Assembly: GCA_947447845.1 (NCBI GenBank)
Contig: CANFNO010000099.1
Location: 1-8,079, forward strand
DNA length: 8,079 nt
Direction: 5' to 3'
Source: Burkholderiales bacterium
GTDB lineage: Bacteria > Pseudomonadota > Gammaproteobacteria > Burkholderiales > Burkholderiaceae
Below the pieces are notes generated by a model. That model was given only the letters and a program-made list of their open reading frames with translations. It was not told the DNA's origin and did not search any database. The stretch's first letter is position 1; every line of letters starts with the position of its first letter. Both the position numbers and the translations under genes were made by a program. This document shows positions 1 to 7,536 of this stretch, piece by piece.

Positions 1-1052
1 CTTCACAGGAGGCCATCAAGATGCTGGGCACCAATGGTGGCGGCTTCTTCAATGCCAACTCGGCCCACCCCTATGAGAACCCAACGCCCTTGAGCAACTT
101 CTTGCAGATGTTGGCGATCTTCCTGATTCCGGCCGCACTCTGCTTCACCTTTGGCATCGAGGTGGGTGACAAGCGCCAGGGCTGGGCGGTGCTGGCCGCC
201 ATGGCGGTGATGTTTGTGCTGGCCGTGGTCGCCATCACACCGTCCGAGCAAGCCGGCAACCCGCTTCTGGCCGCGCAGGGCGTCGACCAAACGGCAAGCG
301 CGCTGCAGTCCGGCGGCAATATGGAGGGCAAGGAAACGCGCTTTGGCATCAACGCCAGCAGCCTGTTTACCGTAATTACCACCGCTGCCAGTTGCGGCGC
401 CGTCAACGGCATGCACGACTCACTCACGCCCATCGGCGGCATGGTTCCGATGGTGATGATGCAACTAGGCGAAGTGGTGTTTGGCGGCGTCGGCACCGGC
501 CTTTACGGCATGCTGGTGTTTGCCGTCCTGGCCGTCTTCATTGCCGGCCTGATGATTGGCCGCACGCCCGAATACCTGGGCAAGAAGATCGAAGCCCACG
601 AGATGAAGCTGACTTCGGTGGCGATTCTGGTGACGCCCATTCTGGTGCTGGTGGGCACGGCTGTTGCCGTCATGGCGGACGCGGGCCGGGCTGGCATCGC
701 CAACCCGGGTGCGCATGGCTTCTCCGAGATCCTCTACGCCTTTACCTCGGCCGCCAACAACAATGGCAGCGCCTTCGCAGGTCTCTCAGCCAACACGCCG
801 TTTTACAACGTGGCCCTGGCTCTGATGATGTGGCTTGGCCGCTTTGGTGTGATCGTGCCAGTGCTGGCGATTGCCGGTGCACTGGCCACCAAAAAGCGCT
901 TGCCGGTGACGGCGGGAACCTTGCCGACGCACGGCCCGCTGTTTGTGACCCTGTTGATCGGCACGGTGTTGCTGGTGGGACTGCTGAACTATGTGCCGGC
1001 GCTGGCCCTGGGTCCGATGGTGGAGCACCTGATGTTGTGGAGCGCGCACTAA
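1..1052 (+). CDS. kdpA: KdpA, potassium-binding/translocating subunit of the Kdp K+ pump (5' end cut off by window)
   Basis: Inner-membrane subunit that selects and conducts K+ in the KdpFABC complex. It belongs to the SKT superfamily of K+ transporters, with four repeated pore units. The reading frame is open from base 3 and ends in TAA at 1050-1052, giving about 349 residues of a protein usually near 560, so roughly the first 210 residues are missing. Three of the four selectivity-filter loops are visible: GTNGGGFF (27-50), TTAASCGAV (378-404, filter glycine codon 396-398) and [10 protein letters not shown] (about 747-776, glycine codon 765-767). The [10 protein letters not shown] stretch (about 558-590) carries the conserved arginine at the membrane loop near KdpB. 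The sequence aligns without gaps of note to E. coli KdpA from memory, ending in PALALGP. A small extension before NMEGKE looks like normal family variation. The gene lies 42 bp upstream of kdpB in the same operon; kdpF and the operon promoter would be to the left of the window. Confidence 0.98.
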   Translation, partial: SQEAIKMLGTNGGGFFNANSAHPYENPTPLSNFLQMLAIFLIPAALCFTFGIEVGDKRQGWAVLAAMAVMFVLAVVAITPSEQAGNPLLAAQGVDQTASALQSGGNMEGKETRFGINASSLFTVITTAASCGAVNGMHDSLTPIGGMVPMVMMQLGEVVFGGVGTGLYGMLVFAVLAVFIAGLMIGRTPEYLGKKIEAHEMKLTSVAILVTPILVLVGTAVAVMADAGRAGIANPGAHGFSEILYAFTSAANNNGSAFAGLSANTPFYNVALALMMWLGRFGVIVPVLAIAGALATKKRLPVTAGTLPTHGPLFVTLLIGTVLLVGLLNYVPALALGPMVEHLMLWSAH

Positions 1053-1094
1053 GCCCCGGCTGGCCACACATCCCCGCGCATTGAGAAACAGAAC

Positions 1095-3347
1095 ATGAAA
1101 ACCAAAACTTCCCTGACACTGCTGGACTCGGCCCTGGTCGTGCCGGCCATCAAGGCTTCATTTACCAAACTCAGCCCTGCGGTGCAGTGGCGCAACCCGG
1201 TGATGTTTGTCGTCTACATCGGCAGCATACTCACCACCCTGATGGGCGCTCAGGCCCTGCAGGGGCAAGGTGAGGCACCGGCCTGGTTCATCCTCAGCAT
1301 TGCGGTATGGCTCTGGTTTACCGTGCTGTTTGCCAACTTTGCCGAAGCGCTTGCAGAAGGTCGCAGCAAGGCGCAGGCGGCCTCGCTGCGCGGCCTCAAA
1401 CAAAGCACCTGGGCCAAAAAGCTGACCGATCCGGGCAGCGTGGGGGCCGACCATTTCGCCGCAGGGCCGCCCCAAGGCAAAACATCCCCCTCGGGGGGCA
1501 GCGCAGCACACGCAGTGGCAAGCGTGGGGGCCGACCATTTCGCCGCAGGGCCGCCCCAAGGCAAAACAGCCCCCTCGGGGGGCAGCGCACTACGCGAAGC
1601 GAGAAGCGTGGGGGCCACATTCGCGTGGCTTCCCGAACAGGCTGAGAACCTGCGCAAGGGTGATGTGGTGCTGGTCGAAGCCACCGAGATGATCCCGGTG
1701 GACGGCGAAGTGATCCAAGGCGTGGCCACGGTGGACGAGAGTGCCATTACCGGCGAATCGGCCCCGGTGGTGCGCGAGTCGGGTGGTGACTTTGCCTCGG
1801 TCACCGGAGGCACCCGCGTGCTGTCGGACTGGCTGCTAGTGCGCATTGCCGTCAACCCCGGCGAATCGTTTTTGGACCGCATGATCAGCATGGTCGAAGG
1901 CGCGAAACGCCAGAAGACACCCAACGAAATCGCGCTGACGATTCTGCTGGTGGCGCTGACCATCGTGTTTTTGGTGGTGACGGTGACGCTGCTGCCGTAC
2001 TCACTGTTCAGCGTCGACGCGGCACAGTCGGGCAGTGCCGTCAGCATTACCGCTTTAGTGGCTCTGCTGGTCTGCCTGATCCCGACCACCATTGGCGGCC
2101 TGCTGTCGGCCGTGGGCGTGGCCGGTATGAGCCGCATGATGCAGGCCAACGTGATTGCCACGTCCGGGCGCGCAGTGGAAGCCGCGGGTGACGTGGACGT
2201 ACTGCTGCTGGACAAGACCGGCACCATCACGCACGGCAACCGCCAGGCCTCCAGCTTTATTCCCGGCCCTGGCGTGAGCGTGGCGCAACTGGCCGATTGC
2301 GCGGCCCAAAGTTCGGTGGCCGATGAGACGCCGGAAGGCCGCAGCATCGTGGCGCTGGCGCAGCGTCTGGGCCATGTCACGGCCATCGTGGGTAGCGTGC
2401 TGGAAGTGCCGTTCACTGCGCAGACCCGCATGAGCGGTGTGGACCTCACGCAGGCCGATGGCAGCACACGCCCGTTGCGCAAAGGCGCCGTGGACGCAGT
2501 ACGTAAATACGTGCAAGCCCTGGGTGGCCAGATGCCTGCCGAGCTGCTGGCCGCCGCCGACGATGTGGCACGCCGCGGCAGCACGCCGCTGGCCGTAGCC
2601 GATGGCAATACGGTGCTGGGCATTGTGGAACTCAAGGACATCGTCAAGGCCGGCATCAAGGAACGCTTTGGTGAACTGCGCCGCATGGGCATCAAGACGG
2701 TGATGATCACCGGCGACAACAAACTCACCGCGTCTGCGATTGCGGCAGAAGCCGGTGTGGACGACTTCCTGGCAGAGGCCACCCCCGAGGACAAGCTGGT
2801 GCTGATCCGCAAATACCAGGCCGAAGGCCGCCTGGTGGCGATGACGGGCGACGGCACCAACGATGCGCCCGCCTTGGCTCAGGCCGATGTTGCAGTGGCG
2901 ATGAACAGCGGCACCCAGGCTGCCAAGGAAGCCGCCAACATTGTCGACCTGGACTCGAATCCAACCAAGCTGCTCGAAGTGGTGGAGACCGGCAAGGCGC
3001 TGCTGATGACGCGCGGCTCGCTCACCACCTTCTCGATAGCCAACGACGTGGCCAAGTACTTCGCCATCATCCCGGCGATCTTTGTGACCACCTACCCGCA
3101 GCTGGCCGCACTTAACGTAATGCAGTTGGGCAGCTCCAACTCGGCCATTTTGTCGGCGGTGATCTTTAACGCGCTGATCATCGTGTTCCTGATTCCGCTG
3201 GCGCTTAAGGGCGTGAAGTACCGCCCCGTGGGTGCCGCGATCCTGCTGCGCCGCAATCTGCTGATCTATGGGCTGGGCGGCCTGGTCGTGCCCTTTATCG
3301 GCATCAAGCTGATCGACTTGCTGCTGGTCGCCATGAATCTGGTCTGA
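1095..3347 (+). CDS. kdpB: KdpB, P-type (type IA) ATPase subunit of the Kdp K+ pump, with an in-frame repeat insertion
   Basis: Catalytic subunit that hydrolyses ATP to drive K+ import with KdpA and KdpC in the inner membrane. Length is 750 residues against 682 in E. coli. TM1-2 lie at about 34-84. The actuator domain carries TGES (219-222); Ser222 matches the E. coli Ser162 reported to be phosphorylated for inhibition at high K+. TM3-4 include CLIPTT with Pro330. The phosphorylation loop is DKTGT with Asp373. The nucleotide domain shows Phe440 (in FTAQTRMSG) and Lys463. Hinge motifs are TGDN (539-542) and TGDGTNDAP (584-592). TM5 keeps NDVAKYF with Asp651 and Lys654, matching E. coli Asp583/Lys586. 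All catalytic residues are therefore present. Most of the extra length is residues 115-170: two 28-residue repeats encoded by tandem 84-bp DNA repeats, between KKLTDPG and the native-looking [14 protein letters not shown]. Start ATG 1095 aligns with the family N-terminus; a weak Shine-Dalgarno (GAGA, 1083-1086) precedes it. kdpC follows after 16 bp. Confidence 0.98.
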   Translation: MKTKTSLTLLDSALVVPAIKASFTKLSPAVQWRNPVMFVVYIGSILTTLMGAQALQGQGEAPAWFILSIAVWLWFTVLFANFAEALAEGRSKAQAASLRGLKQSTWAKKLTDPGSVGADHFAAGPPQGKTSPSGGSAAHAVASVGADHFAAGPPQGKTAPSGGSALREARSVGATFAWLPEQAENLRKGDVVLVEATEMIPVDGEVIQGVATVDESAITGESAPVVRESGGDFASVTGGTRVLSDWLLVRIAVNPGESFLDRMISMVEGAKRQKTPNEIALTILLVALTIVFLVVTVTLLPYSLFSVDAAQSGSAVSITALVALLVCLIPTTIGGLLSAVGVAGMSRMMQANVIATSGRAVEAAGDVDVLLLDKTGTITHGNRQASSFIPGPGVSVAQLADCAAQSSVADETPEGRSIVALAQRLGHVTAIVGSVLEVPFTAQTRMSGVDLTQADGSTRPLRKGAVDAVRKYVQALGGQMPAELLAAADDVARRGSTPLAVADGNTVLGIVELKDIVKAGIKERFGELRRMGIKTVMITGDNKLTASAIAAEAGVDDFLAEATPEDKLVLIRKYQAEGRLVAMTGDGTNDAPALAQADVAVAMNSGTQAAKEAANIVDLDSNPTKLLEVVETGKALLMTRGSLTTFSIANDVAKYFAIIPAIFVTTYPQLAALNVMQLGSSNSAILSAVIFNALIIVFLIPLALKGVKYRPVGAAILLRRNLLIYGLGGLVVPFIGIKLIDLLLVAMNLV
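1437..1520 (+). repeat. 84-bp repeat unit 1 inside kdpB
   Basis: First of two tandem direct repeats. It starts with agcgtgggggcc and encodes KdpB residues 115-142 ([16 protein letters not shown], then a Ser/Gly/Ala tail). It matches unit 2 at 76 of 84 positions by eye: one difference in the first 69 bases and seven in the last 15. It contains a short C-run/G-run hairpin, ccccctcgggggg, at 1486-1498. GGG glycine codons occur three times in the unit but only a handful of times in the rest of kdpB, where GGC dominates, so codon use differs from the host gene. I associate this G/C-run motif from memory with dispersed intergenic repeats of Comamonadaceae; that assignment is unverified. Confidence 0.93.
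1521..1604 (+). repeat. 84-bp repeat unit 2 inside kdpB
   Basis: Second tandem copy, directly abutting unit 1, encoding KdpB residues 143-170. It is exactly 84 bp (28 codons) like unit 1, so the kdpB frame is kept. Its hairpin is one pair longer than in unit 1: gccccctcggggggc at 1569-1583, a 6-bp stem with a tcg loop. The encoded peptide matches unit 1 at 22 of 28 residues, the differences being residue 17 and the last five. The final 15 bases (1590-1604) diverge from unit 1 while keeping the same length. Confidence 0.93.
1605..1616 (+). repeat. Partial third copy (12 bp) of the kdpB repeat
   Basis: The twelve bases agcgtgggggcc repeat the first twelve bases of units 1 and 2, after which the sequence diverges into what reads as native KdpB. 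It encodes Ser171-Val-Gly-Ala174. Removing both full units between the 12-bp copies would leave [18 protein letters not shown], close in length to the E. coli equivalent. The 12 bp are therefore either the end of the element or a short homology at the junction. Confidence 0.8.
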
Positions 3348-3363
3348 ACTTCGAAAGCACTTT

Positions 3364-3939
3364 ATGAAAACTACCCTTCGTCCTCTGCTGGTGCTGTTTC
3401 TGCTGCTGACCCTGATCACCGGCCTGGCTTACCCGCTGCTGGTCACAGCCCTGGGGCAAGCCCTTTACCCGGCGCAGGCTGCTGGCAGCCTGATCATCAA
3501 AGACGGCAAGCCGGTTGGTTCGCTGCTGATCGGCCAGAATTTCAGCGACCCTGGCCACTTCTGGGGCCGCCCCTCGGCGACCGGCCCGCAGCCGAATAAC
3601 GGTATTGCCTCCAGCGGCTCCAACCTGGGACCGCTGAACCCAGCCCTGGTCGATGCCGTCAAGAGCCGCGTGCAAGCGCTGCGCGATGCCGACCCCGGTA
3701 ACACCGCCCCGGTGCCGGTGGACTTGGTGACCGCCTCGGCCAGCGGCCTGGACCCGCACATCAGCCTGGCCGCCGCGCGCTACCAAGCGAAGCGGGTCGC
3801 TGCTGCACGCAAGCTGGATGCGGCGCGCGTCGAGGCGCTGATTGAAACGGCGACCGAGCGTCCGCTGTTGGGTCTGCTGGGTGAACCCGGAGTGAATGTG
3901 CTGCGCCTGAATCTGGCACTGGAAGACCTCCAGCCCTGA
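3364..3939 (+). CDS. kdpC: KdpC, K+-transporting ATPase subunit C
   Basis: Small inner-membrane subunit of KdpFABC that contacts KdpA and KdpB and raises the pump's ATP affinity. It has 191 residues, against 190 in E. coli. A single N-terminal membrane span (residues about 6-31, [20 protein letters not shown] region) is followed by a periplasmic domain. Family signatures are visible: IGQNF (57-61), [21 protein letters not shown], and the hallmark [13 protein letters not shown] (about 122-134), ending in [12 protein letters not shown] 3364 gives the usual N-terminus directly before the membrane span; a weak purine stretch (GAAAG, 3353-3357) could serve as ribosome binding site. It lies 16 bp after kdpB and 91 bp before kdpD. 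Confidence 0.98.
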   Translation: MKTTLRPLLVLFLLLTLITGLAYPLLVTALGQALYPAQAAGSLIIKDGKPVGSLLIGQNFSDPGHFWGRPSATGPQPNNGIASSGSNLGPLNPALVDAVKSRVQALRDADPGNTAPVPVDLVTASASGLDPHISLAAARYQAKRVAAARKLDAARVEALIETATERPLLGLLGEPGVNVLRLNLALEDLQP

Positions 3940-4030
3940 TGCTGGCGGACGAAGTGGAGCGCCACGCGGTACTGCGTTAGAAGTGTCCCCAAACCTTGCA
4001 TTGAAAGCACAATAATTCCCACACAACACC

Positions 4031-6790
4031 ATGGCCACCTCCGACAACCGCCCCAACCCTGATGCGCTACTCGCGCAACTGCGTGAGGACGCAGAGGCCG
4101 TGGCGCGCGGCAAGTTGCGCATTTACTTTGGAGCCAGTGCCGGGGTTGGAAAAACGTTTGCCATGCTCAGCGCTGCGCAGCGTGCAAAAGAAGCCGGACA
4201 GAAAGTGCTCATAGGCCTGGTGGAAACCCACGGACGGCGCGAAACCGAAGAACTGCTGTCGGGCCTTCCCCGGTTGGCGTTACAGGAAATCGCCTACCGT
4301 GGCCAAGTGCTGTGGGAGTTTGATATCGATGCCGCACTGCAAGCCAAACCAGCCGTGCTGCTGCTGGACGAACTGGCCCACAGCAATGCACCCGGCTCGC
4401 GCCACCCCAAGCGCTGGCAGGATGTGCAGGAGTTGCTGGATGCGGGCATCAATGTCTGGACGGCACTCAATGTGCAGCATCTGGAAAGCCTGAACGGCAC
4501 CGTCGGCGCCATCACCGGCATACGCGTCAACGAGACCGTGCCCGACACGGTGCTGGACGCTGCCGACGAGCTGATTCTGGTGGACGTAACAGCCGATGAA
4601 TTGCTGGCCCGCCTGAAAGCCGGCAAGGTCTATGTACCCCAACAGGCCGAACGCGCCACGCAAAACTTCTTTCGCAAGGGCAATCTGTTTGCTTTACGCG
4701 AGATCGCCTTGCGTCGCACCGCTGAGCATGTGGGTGACGACGTGCGCAGCTACCGCGCACGCCAACACCAGATCGCCAGCCAGGGCCAAGCCAAAGGAAC
4801 AGCGGCGTGGAACACCTCGGGCGCCCTGCTAGTGTGTGTCGGCCCGGACCTGGGGGCCGAACAGGCGGTGCGCAGTGCTGCAAGGCTGGCAGCCCAGCTC
4901 AACGTGCGCTGGCATGCGGCCTATGTGGAAACACCGGCGCTGCAGCGTCTGTCAGCCGCCGAGCGCGACCGGACCCTTGCCGTGCTCAAACTGGCCGAAG
5001 AGTTGGGTGGTGCACCAGTGGTGCTAACCGGCAATGAAGTGGCCCCCGCTTTGCTGGAGCAAGCTCGCGCCCTCAATTGCGCCACCCTGGTGCTGGGTCG
5101 CCCATCCAAGAGCCGTTGGAACCGCTGGCAGCGTCTGTTGCGTCCGAACTTGACGCGGCAGTTGGCCGATCAGGCCCAGGAACTCGACATCCTGGAGATC
5201 GGCTTTACAGATGCGGTGCGTCGCATTGCTCCGGCAGTCCCGGCTGACGCCCGGGACGAAAATGACCTGGTCACAGGCCGTGAATCCTGGCAGCGCTATG
5301 CCTGGGCTTTGGCCGCCTGTGTGGCCACCACGCTGCTGACCCTGCCCATGCTGGCGCTGTTTGACCTGGCCAATATCGTCATGCTGTTTTTGCTCTGCGT
5401 CGTGCTGGTGGCGGTCAAGTTGGGGCGCGGACCGGCCATGCTGGCAGCGGTGCTTTCGGTGGCGGCCTTTGACTTCTTTTTTGTGCCGCCACGCTTCTCG
5501 TTTGCGGTGACGGACGTGCAGTACCTGGTGACCTTTGCCGTGATGCTGGGCGTGGGCATGCTGATTGGCCAGCTCACGGCTAACCTGCGCTTTGCCGCCA
5601 GCGTGTCGGCCAGCAGGGAGCGCCGGGCTCACGCCTTGTTCGAGCTGACCCGCGACCTTTCTGCTGCGCTGCAAACCGTGCAGGTGCTGGAGTTGGGTGA
5701 AGCGGCGGTGACACGCACTTTTGGCGGCCTCGCCAGAGTCTTCATTACCGATGCACACGACCACCTGGAGCTGGGCGGCAACTTGCCCGACGGGCTGGAT
5801 GCAAGCATTGCCGACTGGTGCTTTCACCACGGTCAGCGCGCCGGTATGGCAACGGCCACCCTGCCGTCCAACCCCTGGCATTACGTGCCGCTGCAGGCCC
5901 CCATGCGCATACGCGGTGTGCTGGCCCTGCAACCGGCGCAGGCGCGTTGGCTTTTGATACCGGAGCAGGTGCAACAACTCGAAACGTTAGCTCGGCAAAT
6001 AGCCATAGCTTTGGAGCGCGTGCACTATGTAGACGTGGCGCAATCGGCGGTGGTGCAAATGGAGTCCGAGCGCCTGCGCAACACCTTGCTGGCGGCCATG
6101 TCGCACGATGTGCGCACGCCGCTGACGGCATTGATAGGCCAGGCCGAGACGCTGGAGCAGACCGGCGCTTTGACCAGCGAGCAGCACGCCATGGTGCGCT
6201 CCATGGGCCATGAGGCGCGCGAACTCAGCGCTTTGGTAGGCAACCTGCTGGACATGGCACGCCTGGAAAGCGGCCACGTGAAATTGCGGAGGGACTGGCA
6301 GTCGGTGGAGGAAGTCGTGGGTGGCGCCATCCGTGCCGCACGCCATGCCCTGGGAGCGCTGGAAGTTCAAACCGACTTGCCGCGTGAACTGCCGCTGGTG
6401 GATTTTGATGCCGCGCTGATGGAGCGGGTGCTGGTCAATCTGCTGGAGAACGCTTGCAAGTATGGCGTCGCGGCTCCCCCGCGTGTGCCGGCGATATGCG
6501 TTTCGGCACGCGCCGCGGCGACGACTTTGGAGCTGAAGGTGCGGGATTTTGGTCCTGGCCTTCCCGCCACCAGTCGCGGGCAGGAGCACACCCTGTTTGA
6601 CAAGTTCACACGCGGGCAGACCGAGTCCAGTACGCGCGGTGTCGGCTTGGGCCTGGCCATTTGCAAAGCCATCGTTGAGGCACACAAGGGCCACATTGAT
6701 GCCGCAAATGCCGATGGTGGTGGCGCAGAATTCAGCATCAGCCTGCCCCGCACGGCGCCGCCCGCGCCGACAATGGTCGAAGACATTTAG
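4031..6790 (+). CDS. kdpD: KdpD, osmosensitive K+ channel sensor histidine kinase
   Basis: Membrane sensor kinase that responds to K+ limitation or salt stress and controls phosphorylation of KdpE. It has 919 residues, against 894 in E. coli. Order of domains: N-terminal KdpD ATP-binding domain with Walker A GASAGVGKT (34-42), Walker B-like LLLDELAH (110-117) and the family signature HSNAPGSRHPKRWQD (117-131); a universal-stress-protein-like domain (about 264-391); four closely spaced membrane spans of the DUF4118 type (about 422-518); an arginine-rich segment after TM4 (520-541); a GAF-like region (about 540-660); HisKA with SHDVRTPLTAL (691-701, phospho-acceptor His692); and a HATPase domain with N box LLENACKYG (Asn807), G1 DFGPGLP (839-845), F box LFDKF (855-859) and G2 GVGLGLAICK (870-879). 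All kinase motifs are intact. ATG 4031 matches the family N-terminus (RPNPDALL), but no clear Shine-Dalgarno precedes it. kdpE starts 35 bp downstream. Confidence 0.98.
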   Translation: MATSDNRPNPDALLAQLREDAEAVARGKLRIYFGASAGVGKTFAMLSAAQRAKEAGQKVLIGLVETHGRRETEELLSGLPRLALQEIAYRGQVLWEFDIDAALQAKPAVLLLDELAHSNAPGSRHPKRWQDVQELLDAGINVWTALNVQHLESLNGTVGAITGIRVNETVPDTVLDAADELILVDVTADELLARLKAGKVYVPQQAERATQNFFRKGNLFALREIALRRTAEHVGDDVRSYRARQHQIASQGQAKGTAAWNTSGALLVCVGPDLGAEQAVRSAARLAAQLNVRWHAAYVETPALQRLSAAERDRTLAVLKLAEELGGAPVVLTGNEVAPALLEQARALNCATLVLGRPSKSRWNRWQRLLRPNLTRQLADQAQELDILEIGFTDAVRRIAPAVPADARDENDLVTGRESWQRYAWALAACVATTLLTLPMLALFDLANIVMLFLLCVVLVAVKLGRGPAMLAAVLSVAAFDFFFVPPRFSFAVTDVQYLVTFAVMLGVGMLIGQLTANLRFAASVSASRERRAHALFELTRDLSAALQTVQVLELGEAAVTRTFGGLARVFITDAHDHLELGGNLPDGLDASIADWCFHHGQRAGMATATLPSNPWHYVPLQAPMRIRGVLALQPAQARWLLIPEQVQQLETLARQIAIALERVHYVDVAQSAVVQMESERLRNTLLAAMSHDVRTPLTALIGQAETLEQTGALTSEQHAMVRSMGHEARELSALVGNLLDMARLESGHVKLRRDWQSVEEVVGGAIRAARHALGALEVQTDLPRELPLVDFDAALMERVLVNLLENACKYGVAAPPRVPAICVSARAAATTLELKVRDFGPGLPATSRGQEHTLFDKFTRGQTESSTRGVGLGLAICKAIVEAHKGHIDAANADGGGAEFSISLPRTAPPAPTMVEDI

Positions 6791-6825
6791 TCCGACTTTT
6801 GCACACCCACTAATACCCGTTACGC

Positions 6826-7536
6826 ATGACCTCACCCATTGCCATCCTGATCGAAGACGAGCCGCAGATTCGTCGCTTCGTGCGCCTGGCACTGGAGGCT
6901 GAAGGCTGGCAGGTGCATGAAGCCGACACGGCCAAACGGGGCTTGCTGGACGCGGGCACGCGCAAACCCGATCTGCTGGTGGTCGACCTGGGGTTGCCGG
7001 ATGGCGACGGGCTGGACCTGATTCGCGATGTGCGCAGTTGGTCCAATGTGCCCATCGTCGTGCTCTCGGCAAGATCCGATGAATCCGACAAAATTTCAGC
7101 GCTGGACGCCGGTGCGGACGACTACCTCACCAAGCCCTTTGGCGTGGGCGAGTTGCTAGCCCGCGTGCGGGCCAACCTGCGCCGTCCCCGCAGCAGCCCG
7201 GAAGATGCCTCCACACCCGGCGCGGGCGAGGAAGACCCCGTGTTCCGCTTTGGTGAGGTGGAGATGGACCGGCAGGCGCGCATCGTGCGCCGCAAGGGCG
7301 AAGAGGTGCATCTCACACCCATCGAATACCGTCTGCTGATGGCGCTGGTTGCGAATTCCGGGCGCGTGATGACGCAACGCCAGTTGCTCAAGAGTGTGTG
7401 GGGACCGTCCCATGCCGAGCAGGGGCACTACCTGCGCATCTACATGGGGCATTTGCGGCAAAAGCTGGAGCGCGACCCGGCTCAGCCCGAACACCTGTTG
7501 ACCGAGACCGCCGTAGGCTACCGGTTGATGCGCTAA
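6826..7536 (+). CDS. kdpE: KdpE, OmpR/PhoB-type response regulator of the kdp operon
   Basis: Cytoplasmic DNA-binding regulator that, when phosphorylated by KdpD, activates transcription of kdpFABC. It has 236 residues, against 225 in E. coli. The receiver domain (1-120) shows the acidic pair Glu10-Asp11, phospho-acceptor Asp54 in [11 protein letters not shown], switch Ser81 in VVLSAR, and Lys103 in LTKPF. A slightly long, acidic and Pro/Ser-rich linker (about 121-138, [15 protein letters not shown]) leads to a winged-helix domain (139-236) with LTPIEYRLL, the recognition region around [20 protein letters not shown] and the final [11 protein letters not shown] 6826 gives the expected N-terminus; no clear ribosome binding site is seen in the 35 bp after kdpD. 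The stop TAA (7534-7536) overlaps the stop of the convergent kup gene. Confidence 0.98.
   Translation: MTSPIAILIEDEPQIRRFVRLALEAEGWQVHEADTAKRGLLDAGTRKPDLLVVDLGLPDGDGLDLIRDVRSWSNVPIVVLSARSDESDKISALDAGADDYLTKPFGVGELLARVRANLRRPRSSPEDASTPGAGEEDPVFRFGEVEMDRQARIVRRKGEEVHLTPIEYRLLMALVANSGRVMTQRQLLKSVWGPSHAEQGHYLRIYMGHLRQKLERDPAQPEHLLTETAVGYRLMR

Noticed and set aside
1437..1616. Possible CRISPR array or minisatellite because of the tandem repeats.
   Set aside because: Only two full units abut with no spacers, they lie inside an intact coding frame, and no cas genes are near. The hairpin and unit length fit a palindromic-type repeat better.
1307..1645. Plus-strand ORF of 112 codons in another frame across the kdpB repeats.
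   Set aside because: It is open only because the repeat has no stops in any frame. The Arg-rich product resembles no known family and kdpB itself clearly uses the other frame.
1250..2860. Long minus-strand ORF (536 codons) opposite kdpB, with others at 2055-3419, 5024-5977 and 5987-7072.
   Set aside because: These are open because the plus-strand genes are GC-rich with few codons that produce antisense stops. Their protein sequences are low-complexity, match no family I know, and lie wholly opposite well-conserved kdp genes.
3996..4016. TTGCAT followed by AATAAT as a sigma-70 promoter before kdpD.
   Set aside because: The spacing between the two boxes is about 9 bp instead of 16-18, and TTGAAA at 4001-4006 has no -10 box at the right distance. 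It is kept only as a low-interest question.
4829..5205. Possible c-di-AMP binding in the KdpD USP-like domain, because an SKS triplet (residues 359-361) resembles the SXS part of the Firmicute motif.
   Set aside because: The FTAXY part expected about 20 residues further on is absent, and c-di-AMP signalling is not typical of betaproteobacteria.
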